Notes: generated from the sequence alone by a model not told the origin. A DNA stretch of 64,000 nucleotides from Flaccisagitta enflata (GCA_965153355.1 OZ231126.1:105896001-105960000), one strand, 5' to 3'. Positions 24,095 through 34,735 are shown, counted from the first letter of the stretch. Translations and numbers: made by a program.

Positions 24095-24886
24095 AAATTC
24101 TTAATTTTGACTCCTAAGTTTTCCTGGAATTCACCATCATTGTAATTTTTGTATATCAATTTATCATTGTGAATTGTTGTTTCATTATTCTAAAAATGTC
24201 TAAGAAACAAGTCCAAGAAACAAAGTGTGTGTTTATTCGTGTACTGATTAGCCATTATCTTCTCTTGTGTAAGAAAAAAAGGAACCCTAAGCATAAAATC
24301 CGACTGCTATATCTGTACTAATGTCACTAAAAAAATAAAACATGAATAAAAGTGTAAGCAACAATAAATTCTGCATTTCATTCTGAATTATGTTCACACA
24401 AAGTTCTTTAAGCTAGTTTTATATATGATTCCTAGTTACATAGAATTATTCTATGTTTAATGCAGATGTCTTAAGAATATTCATTTGGCAGCACCAAAAA
24501 AAAAAAGAAAAAAAAAACAAAAACAATTGTTGCAGTGTTTCCTTTTTTTATAAATATGGACGTTCATACAATAGATATGTTTTTTTCCTTAAAAACATGC
24601 AATTCTTCATTTACACTTTTTGAGAAGCTGAAAAATGAAGGGTTTTGTATTTGCAAACTTACAGCAACCTGCTGCAGCAAAAAGAAGTTGCTGCAATGTC
24701 TATTCTTGGTTTATTTTTGCTAGAAATATCATAAAATCACCTCATTTTGTCTTCCTACTGAGAAAAAAATGATTGTTTTAAAAACATCTTTTATTGCAGA
24801 ATTTCGTCAAAGTTGCTGTAGTATGCTGCAATTTGCCAATCTGGTTTTTTTAACTTTAAGTGTTTAAAAGTTAGAAGCAAAACAAG
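24095..24886. other. 3' flank of the MYND gene; no other feature
   Basis: AT-rich, with AATAAA words and an A-rich tract at about 24498-24530. No coding domain. Confidence 0.4.
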
Positions 24887-25193
24887 GGACATTGCAGCCG
24901 GTTATCCTATAATTCTTACGATCGTAGGTTTACGGGTTAGAAGGCTTACGATTGTAGGTTTTCTTGACTCTTTTACAATGGGAAAATGAGTTATTTCTTT
25001 ATAACCCAAAGAGCGCTGCTTCAGTTTTTTGCATTTTTTGAGTCAGCATCTGTAGTGAGACAACCTACTTATGCCAAGAAATATCATCATCGCCACTCTT
25101 CTGTAAATAGGTTAAACTTGATGATGAATGCAGCTTTCTACAATGCTTACGATTCTAGGTTTTTTTGCTTAGAAAGCTTACGATTCCAGGTCT
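24887..25193 (-). mobile_element. Internally deleted relative of the 28-31 kb Penelope-like element
   Basis: The left edge GGGACATTGCAGCCGGTTAT, then CCTATAATTCTTACGATCG, is the reverse complement of the right end at about 30930-30972. The right half (ATCATCGCCACTCTTCTGTA, TTTCTACAATGCTTACGATTC) is the reverse complement of 28170-28290. Both element ends are present, the middle (about 2.5 kb) is missing, and orientation is opposite to the large copy. Confidence 0.75.
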
Positions 25194-25402
25194 TTGTCCA
25201 TATGGACTCGGAATCATATGCCTCTGTCAGATTGCCTTGTTTTTATGTGCGTCCTCCCACATTTATACAGGGATGTGTCTGTTGGTCTGTTGGTTTATCG
25301 GTTGGTTGGTTGGTCTGTCAATCATGCAAACATTTGTCATACTACTAAGTCCAAGCTCTTTCATCACGCAAGCAGCGCTAATCAATTCTTACTTATTTGT
25401 TT

Positions 25403-25566
25403 TTCGTCGCGAACACGCAACTCTACACCGTCATGTCGGTCGGTAGGTTGGTCGGTAGGTAGATCGGTCCGTCCGTCCGTCACATCTTTGAATTCCGAGC
25501 GGTTTTTGCGTTACTGCTCCCGCCCAACCGTCCGCGACTGGATTGCCGTGTATCCGGCCTTGTTTT
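25403..25566 (+). repeat. Rep-A copy, then (ATTC)n to 25663
   Basis: TTCGTCGCGAACACGCAACTC, GGTCGGTAGG block, GAGCGGTTTTTGCGTTACTG, CCGTGTATCCGGCCTTGTT. An ATTC microsatellite follows directly. A separate GGTT/GGTC block at 25262-25322 is a Rep-A fragment. Confidence 0.8.
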
Positions 25567-25806
25567 ATTCATTCATTATATCATTCATTCATTCACTCAT
25601 TCATTCGTTTGATTCGTTCATTCATTCGCTTATTCATTCGTTCATTCATTCATTTATTCGTTTTCAGACGCTCTGTCGCTCGGTTCATCAGTTGGTCCAT
25701 TGGTAACACTTTGTTCTATTTTGTCATTTTACATTTTTCGAAGTCATTTAAGTCAATTTGAGTCATATTAACTATTAAGTCATTTTTGATCATTTTTAAA
25801 CATTTT

Positions 25807-26113
25807 CAGGCCTGATATCTAAAGCGAGCCCGCGAACCCGGTGTTCTCTCTTTAGCCCTCAGGCTCTCATATTTTGCGAGCTTCGAGCCCGACAGGCTCT
25901 CTATCATTGGAATAGTTTTGAAGCTCTCAAGCTGAACAAGTAAAATGTTTCAAAGATCTTCACGTTTTTAGTCTTTTTTTAAGCATTTTACAATTAGTGA
26001 TTATCATAACATTGCATCATCAAATCATGGCCTGGTTTTTCTGTCGGGCTCAGTCAAAATGTGGGGAGCGAGCCCGACTGGCTCTGTCAAAAAAATTGCT
26101 ATAATCAGGCCTG
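25807..26113. mobile_element. Short hAT-like MITE
   Basis: The termini CAGGCCTGAT (25807) and ATCAGGCCTG (to 26113) are inverted. The flanks AACATTTT and ATTATTTT match at six of eight bases, consistent with an old 8-bp target duplication as made by hAT transposases. The interior has GAGCCCG and GGCTCTC words on both strands. No transposase. Confidence 0.6.
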
Positions 26114-26141
26114 ATTATTTTCAGTCATTTATTTTTTCATT

Positions 26142-26908
26142 TTTGGGCAGCGGTCCCAAAGGGGTTGATGATCTATGCTTTCACATACATGGGAATTTTC
26201 GTCTTCTTCATTAACAGATGTGATAACCTTTTTGCATTTGTCCACAGTTTTTGCAAGCCTATGATTTTAAAATCGGTCAGCTCTTTTGCTTGCCATTTCC
26301 AAACGGTTTGAGCTACAGAATCCAGATTGCGCTCATCTTTTAGATCTTTTTTAGTAGATTGAATTTTTTTTGGAACAAGTATCTAGCTTTTCCAGATGCT
26401 GATATAACTAAAGTTAAACTTACATGAAGTTTTTTCTTTTTTTTCGCAATTTTTTATCAATTATGAAAATGACTATTTCCTTTCTTCTGCTTGCCATTTC
26501 TAGACGCTTTAAGATACAGTTACCAGATTGGACTCATTTTGTAGATCTTTGGGAGTAGATTAATATGTTGTTTTTTTTTTAAGTCTCTAGCTTGTTTAGA
26601 AGACAAGATATATAAGGTAAAAGGTGTCGCGTTTCTTTCGGCGAAGATAGTACCTTGAGGCCAGGATCTGGGCCTCCAGTCTTGGATCTGGGCCTCTTGG
26701 CTGGAATTTGGGTCTTGAGGCTGGGATTTGAGGGGGGGAGGTACGGAGGAGGAGACGGAGGAGGAGGAGAAGGAGAAAATCCCCCATATGTATGAAAGCA
26801 TAGATCATCGACCCCTTTGGGGCTGCTGCCCTGCTCCCCCTTCAACTTCAAGAACAACCTACTCAGCAGAGCAAGGATACCAATGACCATCTTAATGCTT
26901 TTGCGACA
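26142..26908. repeat. Rep-B arms around an unrelated core
   Basis: The left arm GGCAGCGGTCCCAAAGGGG plus GATCTATGCTTTCACA (26153-26190) pairs with the right arm at 26780-26830. The right tail ends AGCAGAGCAAGGATACCAAT, ACCATCTTAATGCTTTTGCG. Only about 100 bp (26640-26740) is the usual 20-bp unit array. The rest (26210-26630) is AT-rich and holds two spaced copies of the degenerate motif with CCATTTC.AAACGGTTTGAG. Confidence 0.65.
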
Positions 26909-27024
26909 ATTGAGTCATTTTTGTCCGCGACACAGCAATGTATGGCAAGGGACTTCAGGGACATCACGTGACGTCCCTGCTGTCGGGCTTAAAAATGTGT
27001 TGCGTGAAAATTTTGAACAAAAGA

Positions 27025-27031
<7 letters not shown>

Positions 27032-27112
<81 letters not shown>

Positions 27113-27119
27113 GCTGAGT

Positions 27120-27157
<38 letters not shown>

Positions 27158-27183
27158 TAGACAAACATATAGACAGACAAACA
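27032..27183. repeat. (GA)n then (CAGA)n microsatellite
   Basis: About 78 bp of GA, a short GACTGGCTGAGTGA break, then CAGA units. Confidence 0.95.
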
Positions 27184-27339
27184 GACAACCAAATGAACAA
27201 GACAGAAAATAATTCATTCAATCAAATACTATTGGATAAATGATAATCGAGTTTGCAAAACAAAATGAGGCAAGGGCTTGATTGATATCTATGTGTTGAT
27301 AATTAGCATTATTTGCTCCTTCCTGCTATGCTGCACCCG

Positions 27340-27860
27340 TAATCTTGCGTGAGATTAAACCCCGGGGGTTGCTCGGGGTTGCATTGTACGAAACAATGAC
27401 AAATAATAGCATCAACCCTGAGTAACCCCGAGTAAACCCCGAGCAATCTAAGCTCGGGGTTTGCTCGGGGTTTGCTCGGGGTTTGCTCGGGGTTAGCTCG
27501 GGGTTGCTTGGGGTTGCATTGCTAGAAACAATGACAAATAATAGCATCAACCCTGAACCACCCTGAGCAACCCCAAGCAACCCCGAGCAAAACCCATGCA
27601 ATTCAAGCAACCTCGGGGTTTAATCTCACTGTTTTACGTTACAGATCACCTGGTGCATCAACCCCGAGTAACCCTGAGTAAACCTTGAGCAACCCAGCTC
27701 GGGGTTTAATCGGGGTTTGCTTGGGGTTGCTCGGGGTTGCATTGCTAGAAACAATGACAAATAATAGCATCAACCCCAAGCAACCCCGAGCAACCCTGAG
27801 CAAAACCCAAGCGATTCCAGTATCCTTGGGGTTCAATCTCACTGTTTTACAATACAGATT
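27340..27860. repeat. Rep-C foldbacks, two adjacent copies
   Basis: Each copy has clusters of CTCGGGGTTTG on one side and CAACCCCGAGC on the other, around the core AAACAATGACAAATAATAGC. The flanking words AATCTCACTGTTTTAC, TACAGATCACCTGG (27622-27655) and TACAGATTACCTGG (27854) mark the right ends. Noncoding. Confidence 0.75.
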
Positions 27861-27864
27861 ACCT

Positions 27865-28169
27865 GGTGTGCTATTTTCTAGATATTTTTTTTGTGCACAA
27901 TACACTAAGTAGTATAGGTCAATTAAAACATGTCTATTTGATAAAAAAAAAAATAACCATCTGGATGAGAATCACTCTTTTATTTGTTACTTTTGTCAAG
28001 TAATAGTATTGGCTCAAAAAGCATGGGAATCATAGCAAATCAGTTAAATGGCTGTCATGCTTAGATTTGCTGTCGTGCTTGGAATCGCTGCCGCGACACA
28101 TTATCATTCCGACGCGGACTATGGGGCTGTCAAGACACGCTCTCATAGCAAGTGACACACTCGAAGGAG
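27865..28169. other. No feature seen
   Basis: Short unique-looking stretch between Rep-C and the Penelope-like element. Confidence 0.35.
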
Positions 28170-28590
28170 ACCTAGAATCGTAAGCCTTCTAAGCAGGAAA
28201 ACCTAGAATCGTAAGCATTGTAGAAAGCTACATTTATCATCATATTTCACCTATTTACAGAAGAGTGGCGATGATAGTTTTTGCACGCATGAGTGAGTAT
28301 CCTCGTTCTAGAAACTGACCCAAAAAATCTTTCAGCGAAGACATCATATGTTTGGTAACGAATTAATGATGGAAAACAAGACTTCAAATATGGGAACACA
28401 TACATATATTTCATAGCAGAAAGTCTGAATTTTCGAGCATTTTGGCATACTCATAATTCATAGACAAATAAGACAGAGAGAGAGACAAGAATTTATAGGG
28501 AGAGAAATGACCAGAAATCTAAAGAGAGGGAAAAAGAAAAGAGACAATAGCAAAAGAGAGAGACACTAATCCAGAATCAAGAAGAACAAG

Positions 28591-28976
28591 GCCAACACCT
28601 ATAAGTCGCGTGCGAGACTTTTAGACTAAAAATGACTTAGACTGACTCAGAATGACTTAGAATGACTTTCAATGCTAGAATGACCTAAAATGCCCTAAAA
28701 AGACTTAAAATGACTATAAAACCTAATAACCAAAAATGACTTAAAATGACTTAAAATAACTTAAAATGACTTAGAATGACCCAAAATGACTCAAAATGAC
28801 TCAAAATGACTTAGAATAACTATTAATGACTTAAGATGACGTAAAATGACCTAAGAGTTGACGTTATATTACAAAAAAGTAAAGTGTGACGGACCGACGG
28901 ACAGACCGACGGACGGACCGACGGACGGACGGACCGACAAAGCGGGGTGTAGAGTCGCGTGCATGCGACTAAAAAG
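28591..28976 (-). repeat. Rep-A long form inserted in the left PLE arm
   Basis: CAAGGCCAACACCTATAAGTC, an AAAATGACTT decamer array (28630-28850), AAAGTGTGACGGACCGACGG, GCGGGGTGTAGAGTCGCGTG, CATGCGACTAAAAA. The matching right arm lacks it, so the insertion post-dates the inverted arrangement. Confidence 0.85.
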
Positions 28977-29019
28977 AGAGAGATAAACTCTCTGGCCCCC
29001 TCCCCCCCAAATACACCGA

Positions 29020-29560
29020 ATTAGAGAGAAATCAATGTCCCAGATGATTGAGAGAATAGGATCCCAGGCATTTGAGCGGACGCATAGTTGAGGGTCATTA
29101 AGCCCGCTGCCAGTCGATGTCTGATATTGTCGTATTTTGAGGCTTTCTCCGACGAGTAGGTTCCTTTGAAGGGCCGCTTTGTTTTTGTTGTTGTAGGTGG
29201 CGAGAATCTCAGGATTGTCCCAGTCAATATCACAATTGGGACAATGACGAGCGTGTTTGGCAATCCCTGATTTATGTTCATCCGATTCAGAAGAGGTCAC
29301 ATCATTTTTGTGCTGGGCCATTCGAGCACGGAAAGAGACGCGTGTTTGTCTGATGTATTTGGCCTTGGGGTGATTTTTACAGAATTGGCAGTAAATGCCC
29401 TTCAAGTCCATTGGGTCGGGGCGAGATTTATTCGGCGCGCAAAGAATGTTTCCCAGTTTTTGGCCCGGTTTTGTGTGGTAGTCCACATCAGCTGCATGAA
29501 AAGCTTTTCTAAGTTGACGATGGAGACAGGCGACGTAGGGAACAGTAGCGTAGGTGAGAC
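29020..29560 (-). pseudogene. GIY-YIG endonuclease domain of a Penelope-like element
   Basis: The minus-strand frame includes KGIYCQFCKNHPKAKYIRQT, RVSFRARMAQHKND and KSGIAKHARHCPNCDIDWDN. This is the IYC..C......YI.QT..F..R...H, H......W arrangement of the Penelope GIY-YIG nuclease, which nicks DNA for target-primed reverse transcription (family knowledge). The usual Gly before Gln-Thr is Arg here. The N-terminal side runs into a CAA/Q microsatellite and the C-terminal side into the 28.98-kb junction. The plus-strand copy at 30174-30540 is the same domain in the opposite arm, ending early at a TAA (ACTCAAATAACTC). Confidence 0.75.
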
Positions 29561-29566
29561 GTTTCT

Positions 29567-29570
29567 TTCG

Positions 29571-29641
<71 letters not shown>

Positions 29642-29698
29642 CACTTGGCCACATAATGGAATCAAGTGGTTGTTGTTGTTGTTGTTGTTGTTGTTGTT

Positions 29699-29752
<54 letters not shown>

Positions 29753-29958
29753 GCTGTTGTTGCTGTTGTTGTTGTTGAAGACGTTGAATCCGTTGAGATG
29801 TAGGACGAAGGCGAGAGAGACGGTCACCCGTCTCTGGAAGCGACAGGAGAGGAGGAGGAGGAGGAGGAGGAGGCGGCGGAGGAGGAAGTGGAGGCGGCGG
29901 AGGAGGAAGTGGAGGCGGCGGAGGAGGCGGCGGAGGCGGAGGAGGAGGAAGGGGAGGC
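29567..29958. repeat. (GTT)n and (GGA/GGC)n arrays inside the PLE
   Basis: (GTT)n at 29567-29641 and 29671-29779, then a GGAGGAGGCGG array at 29848-29958. They encode poly-Gln and poly-Pro in the PLE sense frame and sit exactly where the rest of the RT domain should be. Confidence 0.9.
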
Positions 29959-29984
29959 GATGTGTTTGAATCCTTGGCAGTGTA

Positions 29985-30173
29985 ATGGACGTTTTTATAA
30001 ATAAAATCAGACGAGGATAAGCAGAGACGAATAAGTTCAACGATGTCCGTAGAAGTGAGGGCTGTACGATTGGAGAGAGTTTGGTCATTTTGAAGAAGCG
30101 TAGAGGTGACATTGATGCACTTACTGAGAGGTATAGAGGGAAAGAGAGCTTCTGCGTCAAACGACACTAAAAT
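29985..30173 (-). pseudogene. Penelope-like reverse transcriptase fragment
   Basis: The frame reads ILVSFDAEALFPSIPLSKC, TLLQNDQTLSNRTALTSTDI, VELIRLCLSSSDFIY. The SFD.E.LF.SIP block carries the first catalytic Asp, followed by the usual L..D..L..RT.L...DI..L pattern. Everything after about residue 70 (the .YxDD block) is missing and replaced by trinucleotide arrays, so it cannot be an active polymerase. Confidence 0.75.
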
Positions 30174-31012
30174 TTCTGTAAAAATCACCCCGAGGCCAAA
30201 TACATCGGACAAACACGCGTCTCTTTCCGTGCTCGAATGGCCCAGCACAAAAATGATGTGACCTCTTCTAAATCGGATGAACATATATCGGGGATCGCCA
30301 AACACGCTCGTCATTGTCCCAATTGTGATATTGACTGGGACAATCCTGAGATTCTCGCCACCTACAACGACAAAAACAAAGCGGCCCTTCAAAGGAACCT
30401 ACTCAAATAACTCAAAATACGACAATATCAGACATCAACTGGCAGCGGGCTTAATGACCCTCAACTATGCGTCCGCTCAAATGCCTGGGATCCTATTCTC
30501 TCAATCATCTAGGACATTGATTTCTCTCTAATTCGGTGTATTTGGGGGGGAGGGGGCCAGAGAGTTTATCTCTCTCTTTTTCTTCTTGATTCTGGATTAG
30601 TGTCTCTCTCTTTTGCTATTGTCTCTTTTCTGTTTCCCTCTCTTTAGATTTCTGGTCATTTCTCTCCCTATAAATTCTTGTCTCTCTCTCTCTCTGTCTT
30701 ATTTGTCTATGAATTATGAGTATGCCAAAATGCTCGAAAATTCAGACTTTCTGCTATGAAATATATGTATGTGTTCCCATATTTGAAGTCTTGTTTTCCA
30801 TCATTGACCCAAAAAATGAAAAAAATCAAAGAAGCGCTTTTTAGGTTATGAAGAAATTACTCATTTCCCCTTTGTTTTCGAGTCTAGAAAACCTACAATC
30901 GTAAGCCTTCTGCCCTTCTAACCCACGAACCTACGATCGTAAGAATTATAGGATAATCGGCTGCATTGTCCAAAAGAGGGAAAGTTTTATGGCCTGTTAC
31001 AGCCACCCAGAA

Positions 31013-31217
31013 AACAAGGCCGGATACACGGCCATCAGTTGCAGACAGGTGGGCAGAGGCGGAAATGCGCGTTTTCACACTTTTCAATTTGATCATTACG
31101 GAGCAACGGACGGACGGATGGACGGATGGACTGCTTCTTCCCAAATGGTCTGGTGACCTCAAATATGGCCCCTACCCGCCCGCACGCGACTTCGGTAGCC
31201 GTGTATCCCGCCATGTT
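31013..31217. repeat. Rep-A head-to-head composite
   Basis: Begins AAAACAAGGCCGGATACACGG and ends GTAGCCGTGTATCCCGCCATGTT, so both outer edges are the same Rep-A end in inverted orientation. In between are GGCAGAGGCGGAAATGCGCG, a GACGGATGG block, and the opposite half from CCAAATGGTCTGGTGACCTC. Confidence 0.7.
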
Positions 31218-31267
31218 CACAAAGAAACTCTATTTTCTCCGCAACCCCTTGGTGATTCCCCGGGCTA

Positions 31268-31268
31268 T

Positions 31269-31300
<32 letters not shown>

Positions 31301-31303
31301 CCA
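31268..31303. repeat. (AAC)n microsatellite
   Basis: Twelve AAC units. Confidence 0.95.
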
Positions 31304-31410
31304 ATTGAGTTGAAATCATAAACAGAGAAACTACTAAAAAAAGCCGTCGAAAGAGCTTAATCTCAGCATTGTGGCTTAATTAGAAGAAGAGATATGATTT
31401 TCTTACAATT

Positions 31411-31597
31411 AAAAAACAAGGCTGGATACACGGCCAATACCAGTCGCGGACGGGTGGGCAGGGGCGCAAATGCGCGTTTTCCCACTTTTTGACTCGTGCT
31501 CACCGACGGACCAACGGACCAACGGACCAACGGACCAACGGACGGACGGACGGACGGACAAAGCCTCTTATAGAGTCGCTTGTCCGCGACTAAAAAG
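31411..31597 (-). repeat. Rep-A copy, type 2
   Basis: AAAACAAGGCTGGATACACGG, GTCGCGGACGGGTGGGCAGG, GACTCGTGCTCACCGACGG, CGGACAAAGCCTCTTATAGAG, GTCCGCGACTAAAAA. Confidence 0.85.
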
Positions 31598-31892
31598 CGA
31601 CGATTTGAACCAAGAGGTTGTATTTTCTTTCTCCTCGTCAAAATGATTTTAAACCAAAATTTCTGTTAGTAAAAAATTAACGAAGGTTGATTTGTGTATC
31701 CTAAGCGTCTTGGAACGCTAATCCAACACTTACATCTGTGGACACTCACCCCTAGCTTATGTTGAATAAAAGACCGCCGTGGAGACTTTAGCCAAATTGA
31801 TTCAGTTCATAGTCAAAGAGCAACTTAATGCTGCCATTAAGCCAAATTCTACATAAACTTTGCAAAAAAAAGTTTTAATTTTGTGATTTTAC

Positions 31893-32044
31893 CTGCATCA
31901 TCGTAAAAAGGTTTAATATCACAGAAATCCCAATCCATCTTGTCATCCATATTCTCATTGGCATTAATGTAGCACCAAGCGCCATGATTATTCCGACTTG
32001 GATTTCGGCAGTAGTTATTAATTAAGCCTTCACCATCTGTCATC
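31893..32044 (-). CDS. Kringle-domain half exon of a larger gene
   Basis: The 152-nt exon is bounded on the minus strand by a strong acceptor (TTCTTTCTTTTGCAG|GATGAC) and a donor (GATGCAG|GTAAAA). It encodes NNYCRNPSRNNHGAWCYINA then MDWDFCDIKPF, the NYCRNP...WCY...W.FCDI second half of a kringle, with three of the six disulphide Cys. Kringles are secreted-protein binding modules (family knowledge). The first half and the rest of the gene are not recognisable nearby. They lie on other exons to the right on the plus strand or beyond the window, or have been lost. The reading frame is open through both splice sites, so I treat it as a real exon. Confidence 0.7.
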
Positions 32045-32235
32045 CTGCAAAAGAAAGAACCCTTAATTGCGTGAACAGTCTGTCGGTCACGCTGCTTTAC
32101 AGGATTTATCAGAATTTTTTTCTTCACTGCCCTTATGCTGGTTCAGCTCTTTCTGACAGGAGGCCTGAATTGACTAATGACCAGGCTTTGATTCATGCAT
32201 GCCCGATGCACTCTGTTTTGCTACCGGGCACACTG

Positions 32236-32299
32236 TTTTTAGTCGCGGACAGGCGACTCTACACCTTGCCGTGTCGGTCGGTCTGTCGGTCCGTCCTAG
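32236..32299 (+). repeat. Rep-A truncated copy
   Basis: TTTTTAGTCGCGGACAGGCG, ACTCTACACCTTGCCGTGTC, then GGTCTGTCGGTCCGTCC and an abrupt end. Confidence 0.8.
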
Positions 32300-33117
32300 G
32301 GATGTATAATCGTTATTAATTAACGATTAATTAACGATCAATTAGCAAATTAATTATCAAACAATTTAAAAGAATTTAATTGTTAATCATGATCCTAACT
32401 CAAAGCTGAAATGTGACTTAGGTTCGCATCTTTACCAACGCAAATGGGCAAAATTCAAAAGTGTTTTATGCCATTGCTTCTTTTTTTTCTCTTCCTCACT
32501 ATCTATATTTCTTTCTTTCTTTCTTTCTTTCTCTTTTCCATTTGTTCTTTCTTTCTTTCTATCTTCATTTCTTTTTTTTTCTGTGTCTTTGAGAACAACA
32601 CGGAGCTTTTTTTCCCTGCGAATTTCCTTGGGATTTAATCTCGCCGAGTCTGCAGCTGGCCCGCATTGTTTTTTTTACAGCTGCTGAAGCATTTTTGCTC
32701 CTTCCTCCCATGCATTTCTATGGGAGGGGGATACGGAGAATCACGCGGTCTCAGCGATTTTGATTTGAAAGAAAAAAGTGTTGTGTTTTAAAACAATAAA
32801 AACATTAACTAAAAACATTTTACCCCGAAATACAAACCAACACCAGCGACGAAATCAACAGCAACAATTAAAAATAAAAAACAACAACAGTATTAATAAA
32901 AACGGTATAGCTTTGCTCTGGGAAACAAAAATGTGGAATGCTTAGGCGTCTTCGTTAAAGGAGCTTGATGTACAACTGGTAGCCCGCCTTACAAACAAAA
33001 AGAAACAGATGCCATGAACATGAACAACTTGCTACGCCCATGGGTTACATCCTGCAATGCAGTCCTCAATTGAGGCTGCATGGGTTTGTATACAGTATCA
33101 TTTGCTTCTATTCGTCA
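32300..33117. other. No gene seen
   Basis: Starts with TTAATTAACGA-type palindromic AT words (32307-32345), then TTTC-rich sequence. No domain. Confidence 0.4.
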
Positions 33118-34735
33118 CTAACATAATTCAGGTGTAGCGTGTGCTGATGGTATGTTTTGTGTAAACACACTGTGCGTATGGTCATCTTGCCTTGTTGCAC
33201 ACGGAATTTCCGCGAAAACTTCGCGCCAAACCTGATGTAAGGGGGAATCTGAATAGAGTACCCTCTTATCCAGCGCTCTCTGCATAGCGCTTTCTAATCT
33301 GCGTGTAGCGTCAGATTGAACGCAAAATATAGCGACGCCACACATCTCGGCTAACTTTTCAGCGGATTTGACCGTTGACAGCAAAGGGAATTCTTTTTCT
33401 TTCGTTTCATGGTTTTCAAGGGCTTTGATCTCTAGTGTGGCCTGCATGAGCCTCAAATCCTCACCTGTTGTGCTAACGTGTGCCAATGAGTCGTTTAACA
33501 TTTGTGTTGTTGAGATAATCATATCCAACATCTCCCTGATTTGCTCATGTTTTTATAAACGTTTCAGAATCACTTTTGGGTGTCTGTTTTTGATTGATTT
33601 GCTGGCCTCGATGATCATATTTACTAACTCACTCTCCATCTTGATCATTGACTCAGCCAGGTATTTACAATTACGCGTCACATTCATGGCATGCAAACCT
33701 GTTTCAGAGACTGTTTTCTTTGCTTCTTTTATCTGGCCTAATTTGTCTTTTGGGCCTGACATGGCTGTTTCGAATTCAGTCAAACTGTTTTCTAATTCTT
33801 GTTTTGTCTCAGCGAAAATGGTGTCATTTCCGCCTTTCGCGGCTGCTTCTAAACTCTTTTCCAATTGAGCGATACGCTTTTGCTGCAAAACAGCCTTGCT
33901 CAAACCTGATAAATGATGCTCTACCGCCTCCGCCGCTTCGGTTGTTATTGGCGCGCGAGCCGTTTCCAAATCGTCCCCAATGTCCTGTATTTCATTTAAC
34001 GCGTTGTCTCTATGTTCATTAAACGCTTCCAGGAGGTTGATCATCGGCGTTGGAATCGACTCGTCCGGCGACGGTGTTGTAAGATGGCGGCGGACCGTCT
34101 CGTCGGCGCTGGCTGCCGCTGATCTCGCCATATCCGGCGCTGATGGAATCACTTCCGGCGGCGTCTGTCGCGCGTCGCTCGTTGTCGCCGGCGTCTGTAG
34201 GTCGTCTCGAATTTCCCTCAGCGTCGGCGGATCGTCCTGGATTGCCGCCGGCGTCGGCGGATCTGTTACGTCGACTGTCGGTGTCGGCAAATTGTCCTGG
34301 CGATCGTCCGCGACAATGTCGCACCCGGTGACATGGTCTTGGGTAGCCTCCGGGCATCCAGCTGCTGCTGCATTGGCTGTCGATGTCATCCTCGGATCCT
34401 TCGCAGACGCCCCATCGATCGTTTTCAACTCGGTCTCTGACTGGATGGATGGTGAGTGAATGCCGGTACGGTTGACCGACTGATCGTCGGTTGGATCTTT
34501 CTCCATTTTGTAATTCGACGATATGTCGGGTTAATTCGGATATAGTATCCTGCAAATCGTCCACTTTTTGTTCCAATAGTCTAATACTATTGTCTTTATC
34601 GTTCAAATATATTTCTGAGACTCTCAGTTTGCTGTTTAATACTCTGTTTTCTTCCTTCAATTTCAATTTCTCTTGCAGTTCACGACGGAATTCGCGTTTA
34701 TAATTGATGCCGTCTTCAATATGGTCAGACGACAT
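33118..34735 (-). pseudogene. Decayed coiled-coil ORF, probably retroelement gag-like
   Basis: From ATG 34735 the first frame gives a coiled coil (REFRRELQEKLKLKEENRVL, LLEQKVDDLQDTISELTRHI) that then loses heptad character near 34520. A second frame (+1) opens at 34506 with a Pro/Asp/Ser-rich disordered stretch and then more helical sequence (EAVEHHLSGLSKAVLQQKRI). It stops at 33553-33555 and continues in frame after the stop (KHEQIREMLDMIISTTQMLN) to 33118. One protein interrupted by a frameshift near 34510 and a TAA at 33555 is the simplest reading. No zinc knuckle or polymerase follows, so the gag assignment is a guess from architecture and strand. Confidence 0.4.

Larger units (their letters stand above)
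28170..30972 (-). mobile_element. Composite Penelope-like element with large inverted arms
   Basis: Contains reverse-transcriptase and GIY-YIG coding fragments on the minus strand (entered separately), the domain pair that defines Penelope-like elements. The right arm (30174-30823) is a near-identical inverted copy of the left arm (28368-29384, after removing the Rep-A insertion at 28591-28976). Both outer ends carry paired words CCTAGAATCGTAAGC / CCTACAATCGTAAGC. The 24887-25193 element has the same two ends, which supports these borders. Confidence 0.75.
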
